Assembly (NCBI GenBank): GCA_009763385.1
Contig: CM019831.1
Coordinates: forward strand, 18,130,080-18,194,079
Length of the DNA stretch: 64,000 nucleotides
Direction: 5' to 3'
DNA from: Coix lacryma-jobi var. lacryma-jobi
Taxonomy: Eukaryota; Streptophyta; Magnoliopsida; Poales; Poaceae
Shown: piece after piece, positions 23,263 to 34,747 of the stretch
Layout: every line of letters starts with the position of its first letter
Numbering within the stretch: position 1 is the first letter of the stretch
Position numbers and translations under genes: made by a program
Notes under the pieces: generated by a model
What the model saw: the letters and a program-made list of their open reading frames with translations, nothing else
Told to the model about the DNA's origin: nothing
The model's database searches: none

Positions 23263-24923
23263 ATTAAAGAAACAGTATAAACGAGTTCACATGCTTTGTT
23301 TCGTATTACAGATCACTATCTGTAACTGAACACATAGTCTGCCTTTGTAGAGTATTGTTTTTTCTAGGATAATGATCTTAGCAATTGATAGCATGCTATG
23401 GTTTTTGAGGCGTCACCTAGGAGTCAAGATGTGTCCTCAACACCACAAGATCCTGGTTACGTCTACACGCTAAGGCATGTCCCTAATGTCACAGGACACC
23501 AGAACAACTCAAAACTATGAGTTTTCCTTTCCTTTTTTTTCCCGACCTGTTCATATGTAACTTGGAAACTATGTGGTAATATGGGAAGGGATCCTTTTTT
23601 TCTGAATAATATTTCTAGGGAATAATAAGTCTTCCATATCTACATGATTATTCTGGCAGTTATCCTTTTTATTTCTAGTGCTCACTAACAGAATTGATGA
23701 GATCAATGAATTTTTTAAAACTTTTACACTTGTGTGTCGCTCTGGTTATTCAAGGTGGCTCTGTTTTTTTTTAATAGTGGATTTCATGCTTATTGAAGAA
23801 TCTCTTTATTAATGCTTAAAAGCTATGTTCTTCCTGCTCCAACAGGTAAGCTATCTAGGAGGGCACAAGTTGGATGATAAACCATTTCTTCATGATTAGT
23901 CATGTATATGTTTAGCATATAATAGGTGATTGTGTAATTTAGTTTGTGTGATGGTCCATTCAAACATAACAAAATTCAATTGGAGGATGAGCAGAAGATT
24001 GACGTCTGTGTGTTCTGGGCCCACTCTCTGATGGAGGACACATATCAGACAAGCATATGTGAGCCGTTCAGCAGATATCATATGTTTGTATGGCTTTCTG
24101 TCAACTGAATTGAAGTTAAATAGCCATTGCTTTTAAGTCTGACTATTTGGATCATTCCTTTTAGTGGTTCACAGATATGTCGCGAGTTCAGGCCATTAAC
24201 TCTTTCTTGAATTGTGAAGGTTGTACACTTAAAATTATGGAACCTTATAGTTTCATTAAACAGTTATGACATTTATAATTTTTCGGTAAGATGTAGAACA
24301 TTCTCTACCAATAAGTACCACTAATTCAATAGCATAGCTTATCTGAACCTCGGGTTCATTTTTCCATAACGTAACATGTAAGTAAATGACTCATGTGAAC
24401 TTATTGTGGGCCAGTTTGTGTTGCTGTTCTACACTGTGGAATACTGGAATATAATCAGTTGGGTGCAAAGTATAATTAAAATTGACTGCTGTTAGTTCAT
24501 CATTTTAGCTCTAGGATAGAAAGTATCAGAACATTTTTTCCATACTATTTCTTTCTTTATAATTGCTACAAAGAATTTTGACATAAAATTATGAAAACTA
24601 ATAATAATTGGTTAAGCACATTCATTTGGAATATAATACAGAGTGACAAGGATATAATCTTGTTTGTATCCATTAGTTCTGAGTTCTGACTATGCCAAAA
24701 TAGGAGAGGTTGTGGCACTAGCATTTGCTTTGGCAATGATGATTCACATGCCCTACTATAGTATTCTGCTCCCATATCTTGGTTGTGGTAAATGGTGCTA
24801 ATGTGTGCAGAAGTAAACATGCCGATTGGAAGTAGAGGTAAATTATTTGCTGTGTTTCAAAGGAGTATCAATCTGGTATAGTTTTACCTTTGTTATTGTT
24901 TATCTGAACTAAGTTACTTTTTA

Positions 24924-25143
24924 GTCCCTCTGTCCGAAAAAGAATGCAATTCTAGGTTTCGAACAAGTCAAACTTTCTTTAAGTTTGACAAAGTTTATAG
25001 AAAATAATAGCAACATTTATGTCTTCAAATAGGTTTACTATGAAAATATATTCCACAATTAATCTAATCAATAGATTTGTCAAATTTGAAATTGTTTGAC
25101 TCCCTACGAAGCGAGAATTGCATTCTTTTTGGGACGGGGGGAG
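24924..25143. mobile_element. Stowaway-like MITE
   Basis: Left end gtccctctgtccgaaaaaga and the inverted right end tttttgggacggggggag, with TA on both sides (24,922-24,923; 25,144-25,145). Confidence 0.75.
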
Positions 25144-26920
25144 TAGCTGTTTTCAGTTTATGCTATCATATTGAGTTTAAGTACTCTATTAGAGCTATTA
25201 ATTATTGCCAATTTGGTTAGCCAAATTGTCTAGATCCCATTAACAAAGCAGTGGCATTTGAGTTTGATGGCATGCGCTCCTTTACCTTTTATTACCTTCG
25301 CAACATAAATTGCAGTTCTTTGGTATATATGCTGTTGCATACTTCCAGTTTCTATTGGTCTGACCTTGACATCAAATAGCAACTTTCCAATTTTGTCTCT
25401 CTTTCTCTGAATACAATATTAACAAAGTGGTTGGCTTTCATCTAGTCAGCTCTACTCCCAAAGCAATTTCTAGAATGCCAAGTTGTTGCTTATGTTCTTT
25501 GAATGGGACAAAATATTTATGGTTTCATCTTCCTTCTAATGAAGAGGAAGTGCCTTCTTTTCTAGGGATAATTTCAGTGGAGAACAAACTAAGAACAGAA
25601 CAAGTATGTGGCATTGTGCTTCACCTGGAGAACCAAGAAAAGGCAGAAGCAGAAAGGACAAGCAATCAAACAAATAGTGTTACTAAGTAGTGCGACAAGC
25701 CTCTGAAAAAGAATCAGATCCATCACTACATTTGATGGAGATGTTCTTTAAATTACATGCCGTTGATTTTTTTTTCACTAATTGTTAACCACAGATTCCT
25801 CATTCATTCATATGTGCTGCAGGACTCATGTTGGTAGAATCTCCAACGTAACTGCTCCATTAGCTGTGTCTGTCTCAGTGGCTACATGGTGACGAAGGTT
25901 TCTATGGTTAGTATCAAAATTCCAGCACTATGAATAATCTTTGCAGGGGGAATCATTGGTGGGTATGTAAAAGCTTCTTGTTTACACACAACTGAAAGCC
26001 AATTTTAGTCACAGTTGATATGATGTAAATCTGCTATTTTGGCATTTTAGAAATTCCCCTCCAAAGCAAGATGAGGCATAAAGTTATCGCTAAGGAATTT
26101 GTCCTGCCCTATATTGTTCTTGATGCACCTACTTTGGTGCATAAAGTTGCTAATGTCACTGCTTTATGGTCATGATGTGTCTATATTTTGTTGGCTTGTA
26201 GTCCAATGATGCGTTTACCCTTATTAATTTTCTCAGGCCACAATCTACAATGTTAGATTAGATGCACCTCACCAGCCTGAAGTATGTTACCAATTACTCA
26301 ATTATTTTGTGTGGATGTTGCACCTGTCCTTGAGAAGACTAAGCATCACCAAACATACCAATTCCACCCAAGGCAGATGCAAGTGAAGGTGGCGCAGGAC
26401 TCATGTCTGTCTTGGTGTATCCTTCACTTGCCATTTGCTGTCCTTCACCTGCCATTTACTGTACAAAGAAAAAGGTGATTCTGGTAGGGACACTGAAATT
26501 TTGTCGCAAGCTTATTACTTCGATGGTGCTGTCATGTCAGGAAATGGATGATTGCAGATTACCGAACATTACATGTTGGGAAAAAATGGTGCTCTTGCAT
26601 TGGACGCAATTACAAGTTGGCAATATCTTATGCCTTTGACAATTCCCTTGTGGTCCATAGCAGAGTGCTCATTGCATCTAAAATGGAAAAGTGATGATGG
26701 GTGCTGTGGCATTCAGGTGACCTTATTCTCTTGTATTCGTCTCTTTAATGAAGAAACTTGTCTCCGGAGATTGCAACTCTCTAAAATGTACTGGACAGTT
26801 GAGCTATCATCACTTCCATTATTGGGATTACTTGTTCTTCCGTCTGCTAGAAGTTTGCATATATGCAAATGGATCCATGTGTAATTTTTTTCTCATTTAA
26901 TGACAGTTGCTTGCCTGTTT

Positions 26921-27098
26921 AGCATTCTATGATTTCTCCAGCCTTCACCTATTTGATAATTATTCCTCGATGCCCTTCCAAATCTGCTATTCCTTGTACC
27001 TGATTTTCTAGCATGCTATGATTTCTCCGGCCTTCACCTATTTGATAATTATTCCTCGATGTCCTTCCAAATCTGCTATTCCTTGTACCTGATTTTCC
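26921..27098. repeat. 89-bp tandem duplication
   Basis: Two adjacent copies starting agcattctatgatttctcc (26,921) and agcatgctatgatttctcc (27,010), differing at only a few bases, hence recent. Confidence 0.9.
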
Positions 27099-27600
27099 AT
27101 CTATTTACATCCATCCAACATTCTTATGAAATTATTATTATTAGTAGTATTTATGAATTTGCGAGCCAAAGGCGAAAGGGCCCAATGGTCTCCCCAAAAT
27201 GAGACACTCTTGCCCTTTTTATATAGATATATATGATATTTGTTTCATAACATATTGCCCTCTACACATTCCCTTTTTTTTTTTTTGGCTGAGACAACCT
27301 GCCAATTCCCTCAAAAACTGAAACCTGCCAACCTACTGTATATCCATTCAGACACCTTTTATCCACCTACAGGGCTCAGTGCCTATCCCCTATGGTACCA
27401 TTCATAATCATAATAAGCCTTTAGTTAGTTGATGGTGGTTGGAACACAATAATTACCTGATCACCAAGTCCTGCAACTGAACCTTCTCAAGATTGTTAAT
27501 TCCATGTAAAGGTCTCCTGTGGATGTTGCATGGTGGCTAGTTGGAGAGCAAGACAAACTCTTCTCCTACCTTTTGTCAAGAACCCTAGAAAGATAAACAT

Positions 27601-29321
27601 TTCTCAATTGCGGTTTGTTGGCGCGCGCAAAGTGGGAAAGAAAGAAAGAAAGAAAAAAGAAGAGAAAAAGACGATGCCGATGCCGATGGCGACGCCAGTT
27701 TTATGAGAGGTACAATCTCGGGTCCAATCCGAAAAGGAGGAAGAGAGGAAAAAGGAGATGAGGCAATGGACGATTGCGAAGCGCAGGCCGCTCATGTCAT
27801 GAGGATCACACCAGGCCCTGGCTCACCGAACTTCCCCTGTTGGAAAACGATGCGTGCTCGGGCAGCACTGGCCGCGGCAACTTGGCGAAACCGGTGGCAT
27901 CAAGTGCGGTGCAGCGGTGCTCCTCGAATAACATAATTAATTATTCAATTCTGGCCTCCACATCTGGTAATTGATTTGTTTTTACAGCACAGTAAATGGA
28001 ACAGAGAAATCAAAATCATTGACTCCAGGGTGTTCACTTGGTAGTTAAAAACTGGAGCAACAGGATGAAGCAGAGATAGGTAATGGAAATGGCACCAATC
28101 ATGAGGCCGTGAAAAAAAACAGCAGGCAACGAGATGATGGGAGCAGTAATTTGTGTAATGCCTTTGTTAAGAAGATATCAAAGTGGCAGACATGGATGCA
28201 TCACTGGTGTCTGGACCTGAAATCAACCTGCCAATATTATTTATCACCACTTTTTGACACGAATATATATATAGCATACTAGACTGACTGAACTGTACTA
28301 AAAGAAATTGGATATGTAGCATAGCGCAAATACATTCCTACTTCCAAGGAACAACAGGTCTAGAGGTACCAAAACTTGGGCGTATACAGCGCGAAATGAA
28401 CATAGCATCCATCTGAATGACGGCCTGCTGAAACTCTGAAACCCAACACTAGCTGCAGATCTTTGGGCTGGGCTACACCTGCCACTCAAATCTTTAACAA
28501 CTGAAGACGAGTAGACGGCTACACAGCGTTAAACAACTAGTTGTGACACTTTTTAGCTTCTCATTAGTCACTCATCTTCTTCCTCACTGCCGGCACAGCC
28601 ACCGCCCAACTTGCCGACTTCTAGTTCCTTCACCCTAACAAGGGGACCACGGCGGAATGGGCTTCCCAATGACAGGTCAATGTGCTTCTCAGACTCAGAC
28701 CCTCACCATAAACAAGAGGATGTTGATAATTTTGCCTGCCAATCCAGTACAGTGATCCAAAAGCTACTATCGATGTTCAGAAAAGATAGTGACTTGACAT
28801 TTGACAATGTAAATGATTAAAGGACCACCAAGAGTAACATTGTTTCTGCATTATAGTATCGGTGGGTAAATCTTCCGAACCGACATTATTGGAGCTTCGC
28901 ATCAGAAAACAATGTTGCATCAACAAGCTTTTAGGAGACCATCATGAGACATTGTAGGTGCTCTCATCATCTGCCCACTTGGCTGTTGCGGTCCAACCTA
29001 ACAAAATACTATAATCTATGATCAGACAGTACGGAGTGTACAGACCAGTATGCTCAAAGTTCAAATAAGGTGATCTTATACCCCTAAACCAAACAAAATG
29101 GCCGACTAAAAAACATATGCACACATAGACAACGGTCAGCCTAGAAGGGCCAGTATGCACTGTCAATCTAACCAATAAATCAGAAATCAGAAATAAACAG
29201 TTGACTACGATGCTACTGATCAAAATACAGAGCAACATTGCAAAGAATTAAGAGAAAAACATGCAGTGTCCGTACAAGAAAAATGCCAAGAGAAACACAA
29301 ATGTGACTAAGGTGCCCATCA
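27601..29321. other. Unassigned sequence
   Basis: No gene recognised. A GC-richer patch at 27,660-27,930 has short open frames without known domains. The rest is AT-rich with no clear repeat structure. Confidence 0.3.
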
Positions 29322-29537
29322 TTACAAAATCTTCAGAGTATGGTGGATAGAGTTGGGCATACCTGCCTTTAATACAAGTGTCTGAAGATACCTTGACAGG
29401 TAGTTCTCTGGGGTAAGAGCAATGGTCACGTCCTGCTTGCTCTGCTCATCGGCAAGGAGCCGATAGTGGTTCATGGAGCAAAGCAGCACTTCATACTTAA
29501 TGTGGCAAGGGTTCCTCTCATCAAGAGTAGGCAGCAA
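29322..29537 (-). CDS. Possible isolated exon, unknown protein
   Basis: The minus strand is open for 71 codons and has gene-like codon choice in CHIKYEVLLCSMNHYRLLAD and NYLSRYLQTLVLKAG. The coding-like part ends at aaggcag|gtatgcc near 29,365, a good splice donor. I do not recognise the protein. It could be an exon copied by a transposon, a fragment of a decayed gene, or chance. No neighbouring exon was identified. Confidence 0.3.
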   Translation of the reverse strand: MLPTLDERNPCHIKYEVLLCSMNHYRLLADEQSKQDVTIALTPENYLSRYLQTLVLKAGMPNSIHHTLKIL

Positions 29538-29789
29538 GTCAGGTCACTTGCTTTGTTATCGATTTTGCTTCAAGCATACTAAAACTCATAACAGCTTCAT
29601 CTTGCACCTCAGTTCATAATGAATTACTCATCATTAGCTTTAGCTCTACATCCAATGCTCCTTGTGACTTTATCCTCCTACTATGGCTTCGAAGCAAGAT
29701 GGCATGGCCTCGTCCTTAACTTGCATGAAAACCTCCCTCTCAATGAATGAAACCAGGCAATCATTCAATAATTGTTCCCCCACTCTATT

Positions 29790-30870
29790 TGTCAGCCTAT
29801 TCTTAGCAAGATCCATTGCAGAAAATACCCTTTATTGCTAGCAGTTGCTATGGGAAGAACCAGCACCAATTTAAGAAGCTTATACACAATAGGATGTTTG
29901 AGGTTCTTCTTGGTTTTAACAAGCATAACAGAAAGCTCAACAAAACTTTCCACTTTTCTAAACCTTTCATCCTCACGCATATCAGCAATAAACCGTGTAA
30001 GATGGCTTGGAAGATGCAACCAATCTGTGCTTGAGAAATCCTTGGGATAAGACCTAGCAAGTTTAAGTAACTTGTCCTTGTTATATGGGCAAAGTGGCCA
30101 CCTAGCTGGATCGAGTGATGCCACGCTAAGAAAAAAAAAATATCTGTGTTCATCTCATCAAACCTGTCATTTAACTCTTGAAGTCCTCTATCAAGGATGC
30201 CTGTGAAAATTTCAACACGGTAATGTTGGAGATTCTTGACATCTCTCAAGAACCCCTTTGATTTTAAAACTGGCTCATAAATACCGTCCATCCTAGGGAC
30301 TTTGATGTTGCTTCACACAAAAAAGTAGTGGCATCTTTAAGAAAATTTTCCCATTCATTATCCCCTCGCATTGCTTCTAACTGGTACTTTGTAATATGGC
30401 AAGCATCGGTAAATCGACAGGCAAGTAATGCAAAATTTTCCTACCCAAGGTTTTGCTTGATAAGACTAGCAGTTTCTCTGGCACAAGCGTTAACAAGACC
30501 TTCCATCATTTTCGGACCGGTCATCTCAGGACCGTTCAGAGCGTTCTGCAGAACTGCCTTGTTCGCTCCATCCAAATTATCTGCCAGCCATTGCAAGAGC
30601 TCATGAAAATTCCCTTGGTTCAGAGTCTTTGATTTCGTCATTCCCCCGAAATGCCAACCCTTGGCGCAAAATAAACCTCAAGCTCCTAAGCAAAATCGAA
30701 GGAGGTTTCGGCACTGATGGTCTTCTGCGCCTTTCCAGACCTTTCCCACAGAGACTTCAAATCCATTGTTTTCTGTTTCTTCGTCATGTCCTAAGTCTTC
30801 AACTAATTTCTGCATTTCAACAACCAAAGAGGAAGATGCGTCACAGTCACTGGTTCCATTCACATTCACT
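29790..30870 (-). pseudogene. hAT transposase pseudogene (DUF4371 plus hAT dimerisation domain)
   Basis: On the minus strand, a piece at 30,441-30,641 (NQGNFHELLQWLADN, then VNACARETASLIKQNLG) matches the DUF4371 region of TTF-type zinc-finger/ZMYM1-like hAT transposases. After a frame change comes ACRFTDACHITKYQL, then YRVEIFTGILDRGLQELNDRF (30,120-30,291). Last is the C-terminal dimerisation region ending LKLVLVLPIATAS (29,792-30,124). The catalytic middle of the usual 700-800-residue protein is missing and several frames are used, so it is dead. An acidic segment upstream (30,678-30,869) may be its N-terminal side. No TIRs were located. Confidence 0.7.
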
Positions 30871-31290
30871 GCCGGGATCGGACATCAACACTTTGGGTCC
30901 CTTGAGTTGAATCAAACGCGCATTTTCAAAGCGTAATGAGGAAAGATTCGGGCGCCGAGTACTGACCTGCTGCCCTGCTCGGTGCTTGCCCTGCTCACCG
31001 CCGTCGCCGCTCTGACTCCTCGCCTCCGCCGTATGCCGGCTGTGGCGGGTCGCCAGTTCCACCGTGTCCCGTCGAGACCGCGTGAGGCGGATGAGGTGGG
31101 GGATGGGATGCTAGGGTTCCCAGGTGAGATGGCCTCACTCCTTGCTGCTCCTCGACGACGGCGAGGCCGCCGCCCTGGGAGCTCGAGAGTCGCCACACAA
31201 GCGGAGATGACATTCTGGGCCGAAGAAAAGAGGGCCGGCCCATCACCCTATATGGCCCAATGCTTTTGTCATCTCCCTTCTTCTTTGTCA
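30871..31290. other. GC-rich unassigned stretch
   Basis: Holds overlapping open frames on both strands (up to 121 codons at 30,982-31,347), with Arg/Pro/Ala-rich translations typical of composition, not of a protein family. It could be a decayed 5' exon. I see no domain. Confidence 0.3.
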
Positions 31291-31299
31291 AAACAATGG

Positions 31300-32258
31300 T
31301 CCTCCTCCAACTTTTGCGAAAATCCCTTTTTCATTCTTAAACTCTAAAACTAGATAAAATATTTTTCTCAATTTTAAAAATAATGCATCTTATCTCTCTG
31401 GTCTGGTTATTTGGACAGTGGTTTTGCTACAGTAACAGTGGCTTTGCTACAGTGACAGTTGTTTTTGTCTTTTCCTTTTCTTTACTCATTTCCACTGAAA
31501 CTTTGAAAATCATAGTAAATCATAAAATAGAAAATCCAATTATGTTGAACTCTATATATGAGTAGATCTACATAATGAACATATAATATGGTATAATTTA
31601 GTATAAAGTTTTTATTGTAGTTTTAGGTCTATGTTTTTCTGTAATTAAAATAAATATATAACTAAGTTATACATTGTCCAATGAGTGTGTAATTTTTACT
31701 ATAATTCAAACATATAGTAATTAGCCTATAATAAAACTTTCACCTGCAACAATAAAGTATTCTAATTAATTACAGAAAAACATATTATTATATGGAATTA
31801 ATTAGAATAATTAGTCTGTTTCTATAGTCCAATTATGTTGAGTTTTTTTATTGTGAACTAATTATTTTACGTTTGAACTGTAGTAAAAATTTCATATCTA
31901 TAAGATCATGTATAATTTAGCTGTAAATTTATTTTATTTACAAAAAAACATAGATCTAAAGCTATAAGAAAAACTTTATATTAAAGTATAACATATTATA
32001 TATTTACTGTGTAGATCTACTTATGTGGTATCCAACAAAATAGATTTTTCATTTTATGATTATTTTGCGATTTAAGGAAATGACAAAATCACCTTCGCCG
32101 TAACAAAACTACCATCTAAATCACTTATACCCAAGGAGGTAAGATGCACCGTTTCAAAAATTAAGGAAGATATTTTATCCGGTTTTAATGTTCGGGGAGA
32201 AAAATAGAATTTTGCAAAAGTTAAGGAAGCAAAAATAAAATTTTCCTTTCTTTCTCAA
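31300..32258. mobile_element. MULE-like inverted-repeat element
   Basis: The outer parts are imperfect inverted copies over some 200 bases: caacttttgcgaaaat, agataaaatattttt, aatgcatcttat and catagtaaatcataaaatag on the left each have inverted partners on the right. The 9-mer AAACAATGG flanks it at 31,291-31,299 and 32,259-32,267, inside a longer similarity, so the TSD is probable, not certain. The interior is AT-rich with no open frame. Confidence 0.5.
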
Positions 32259-32325
32259 AAACAATGGCCCCGTCCGCTTTGTAGTCCAATACACACTTTG
32301 GTGTCGAGGATCGGAGGATTTCATA

Positions 32326-32578
32326 CTCCATCGGTCCACTAGAAAGAATACAATTCTCATATCCCTAAAGAGTCAAATATCGTAAACTTCAACTAAAATT
32401 ATATAGAAAATAATAACATTTATGAGACAAAATAAGGAGGTTAGTTGTAAAATATATTTTTATAATAAATTTATTTTAAGACATAAATGCTAATACTATT
32501 TACTATAAACTTGATTAAAGTTAAAATAGTTTGACTGACATGCTTTCTATAATCGTATTTTTTTATGGATGGAGTGAG
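32326..32578. mobile_element. Stowaway-like MITE
   Basis: Left ctccatcggtccactag, right inverted with ttatggatggagtgag, flanked by TA at 32,324-32,325 and 32,579-32,580. From 32,580 to 33,217 nothing is recognised apart from a short match (ttctggttacgtcta) to sequence near 23,450. Confidence 0.75.
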
Positions 32579-33304
32579 TATTCCTACATATTAAAAATAA
32601 GAAAAAAAAAGAAAAAGTCCAGGTTTGTACTTAACACCATAGTGTCGGACACGGGACACCACGAAATTCTGGTTACGTCTAGGCGCTGCTAGGCATGTCC
32701 TTAAGAGCAACTCCCAACTCCAAAGGACTAGATAAAATTTTATTTCAAATTGGAAGCCATAAATAAAATAAAAGAAAAACAAAAGATCTATAAGAGCCCA
32801 TCTGCTATATTAAAAAGATACCACACCACGTACGCCACGTAACTACCAGCCGATTTCCACCTGCTCTCGTGGAGCCTCGGACCTGTTCCTTGTGCGTGAA
32901 TAGGACACATGGACTCATCCGTGTAAGTTCTCTGACTTATCATCACGTATGTTCATCTCTGCTAGATATATTTATTTAGGACACGTAAGCCCTATAATTT
33001 ATTTAGACAAGCAAATTTAAAGATTAGACTCAATAAAAATCAGACCATAATATTATACGATTTTAAGCTAAATTAGATAGGGTCGATTTAAATTGTTTAC
33101 TTACTAAATTGAGATTGCAATAATGTATAATGAATAATTACCGGACATATTAATTTTTTAATCATAGTGTGTAGGTGTTCGAGCAAATTCCTAGGACCTT
33201 CGTATCAAAGATCTATAATGGATTCTCAACACTACTACAGAACAGGGTCATAGGCCGATTCTCAAAATCGCCTTTAGTCTCGGCGTTTTTGCCGCCCGGG
33301 ACTA

Positions 33305-33475
33305 ATAGACCCTTTAGTCCCGGTCGGTAACACGAACCGGGACTAAAGGGCCTGCCCCAACGGCTACTGCGCAGAGCTGCCGGGGCAGGGACCCTTTAGT
33401 CCCGGTCCGTGTTACCAGCCGGGACTAAAGGGCACTCTTTAGTCCCGGTTGGTGCCACGGACCGGGACTAAAGAT
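33305..33475. repeat. 5' subterminal hairpin cluster of the CACTA element
   Basis: Three inverted pairs, at 33,310-33,350 (arms CCCTTTAGTCCCGGT and ACCGGGACTAAAGGG), 33,391-33,431 and 33,435-33,473. In CACTA elements such repeats bind the TNPA-type protein. A TATA-like ttttataa at 33,561 follows, probably the promoter for the first gene. Confidence 0.9.
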
Positions 33476-34135
33476 TTAGCCACGGTTTGTGGCTTGCCCC
33501 GGGATAAATGATCACCTTTTAGCCCCAGTTTTTAATACGAACCGGGACTAGAGCTCCTGGTTTTATAACCAGCCAACTTCTTCCTCCCCCGAGCCAGAGA
33601 CATTCAAATTTCAGTGAGCTTCTTGCTTGTTCTTGCTGTTGCTATTGCTTGTTCTTCATTGTTCTTCGTCTCCGGCGTCAATTGGTGATCTTCTTCGACT
33701 CCGTCATCGTCTCTTTGCGTTTAAAGGTAACTATTTTCATCTCCTACCATGTCTTTTTAATATGAGAGGAATTTAATTAAAATATATACTTTGCAAGAAC
33801 AAGCATAGAAAGTTGAGTAGTTTAAATTGGTTCATCACAATCACTTGATAGTTTTCTACTGCTAGGTAGTATCCATTCTATATTTCATACTTATGCAAGA
33901 CGAGTAATATTGAATTTTAGTGTCTTTTTAGTATATTTTCTTTAGAAAAATGTGGAATTTATAATAGTTTGCAACAATAAATATAGAGAGTAGATAATGT
34001 GGAAATTGGTATTGTTATATCATATTTTTCGATTATCTAAATAAATAGAAAAATTTAGAGTCTTTTTTATTTATAATTGTTTAGAAAATTAGGAATTTGC
34101 ATGTAATAGTTTAAAAATGAGCATGGATATAGTAG

Positions 34136-34672
34136 ATGGCAACCGTGACCGGGTCCTCAGCCTCTCATCATCGGGATCCGAAGCGTTTGCGGCCGGATCT
34201 TCCTCTCATTGCTTGCGGCGAGTGTAAGCAGAAGATTGTGAAGGAGTACCGAGTGAGAAAAGAGGGAATCAACAAGGGTCGTATATTCTACAAGTGTCCG
34301 GACCATGAGGTGGGTTATTATTTACCCGCATTTGATTAATATGGTTCATTCGTATCGGTTTTGCTTGATGATGTTGTTTAAATTTCTTATTCTTTGTTCT
34401 AATTGCAGTGGGAGGGCACCGGCGGATGTAAAGGTTGGTACTGGGAGGAAGAGTACGTTCAGCACGTACGAAATTCTGTTGCACAGGAGGTTGCCGCTGA
34501 AGGTGATGAGGCAGTGAGTCAGCGGCAGCAGCCCATCCATGCTGATGAAGCGAATGATCTGTCTATTTTAGTTGGGATCGGACGCGATCTAATTATGTTG
34601 CTTAAGTGCATTTTATTTTTAGTTTTTTTAGTGCTAGCTGCGATAGTCTTCGTTGTAGTCAAGCTTGTTTGA
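34136..34672 (+). CDS. GRF zinc-finger protein with C-terminal membrane segment (CACTA cargo)
   Basis: Two exons: 34,136-34,309 and 34,409-34,672, joined in frame across gag|gtgggt and attgcag|tgg, for 145 residues. The zf-GRF core is split by the intron: CGECKQK, then RVRKEGINKGRIFYKCPDHE on exon 1, and GGCKGWYWEEEY at the start of exon 2. The Cys pair, GRxFYKCP, and GC..W.WE signature is the GRF pattern, known in nucleic-acid-handling proteins (TOP3A, NEIL3, APE2). The last ~30 residues (LLKCILFLVFLVLAAIVFVV) form a strong hydrophobic helix, so the protein would be tail-anchored. It ends 75 bases before TNP2 on the same strand. Such small GRF proteins are common in plant genomes; the role inside a transposon is unknown. 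Confidence 0.8.
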
Positions 34673-34747
34673 ATTAATCAATCATGTGATGTCATGAGTG
34701 TTGTGCAATAACATGAGAAACTACTAAGTGCATGGTTGTAATATTTA

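Larger units (their letters stand above)
22540..27600. other. Intergenic or 3'-flanking DNA without recognisable genes
   Basis: AT-rich DNA with open frames of at most 110 codons (for example 25,427-25,690 and 26,552-26,884) that match nothing I recognise. It holds a Stowaway, a 36-bp tandem repeat and an 89-bp duplication, listed separately. Some of it could be alternative 3' UTR or introns of the upstream gene. Confidence 0.4.

Noticed and set aside
25427..26884. Possible second protein gene downstream of the F-box gene
   Set aside because: Open frames of 64-110 codons with no domain, no consistent splice pattern and low-quality codon use. Kept only as unassigned sequence.
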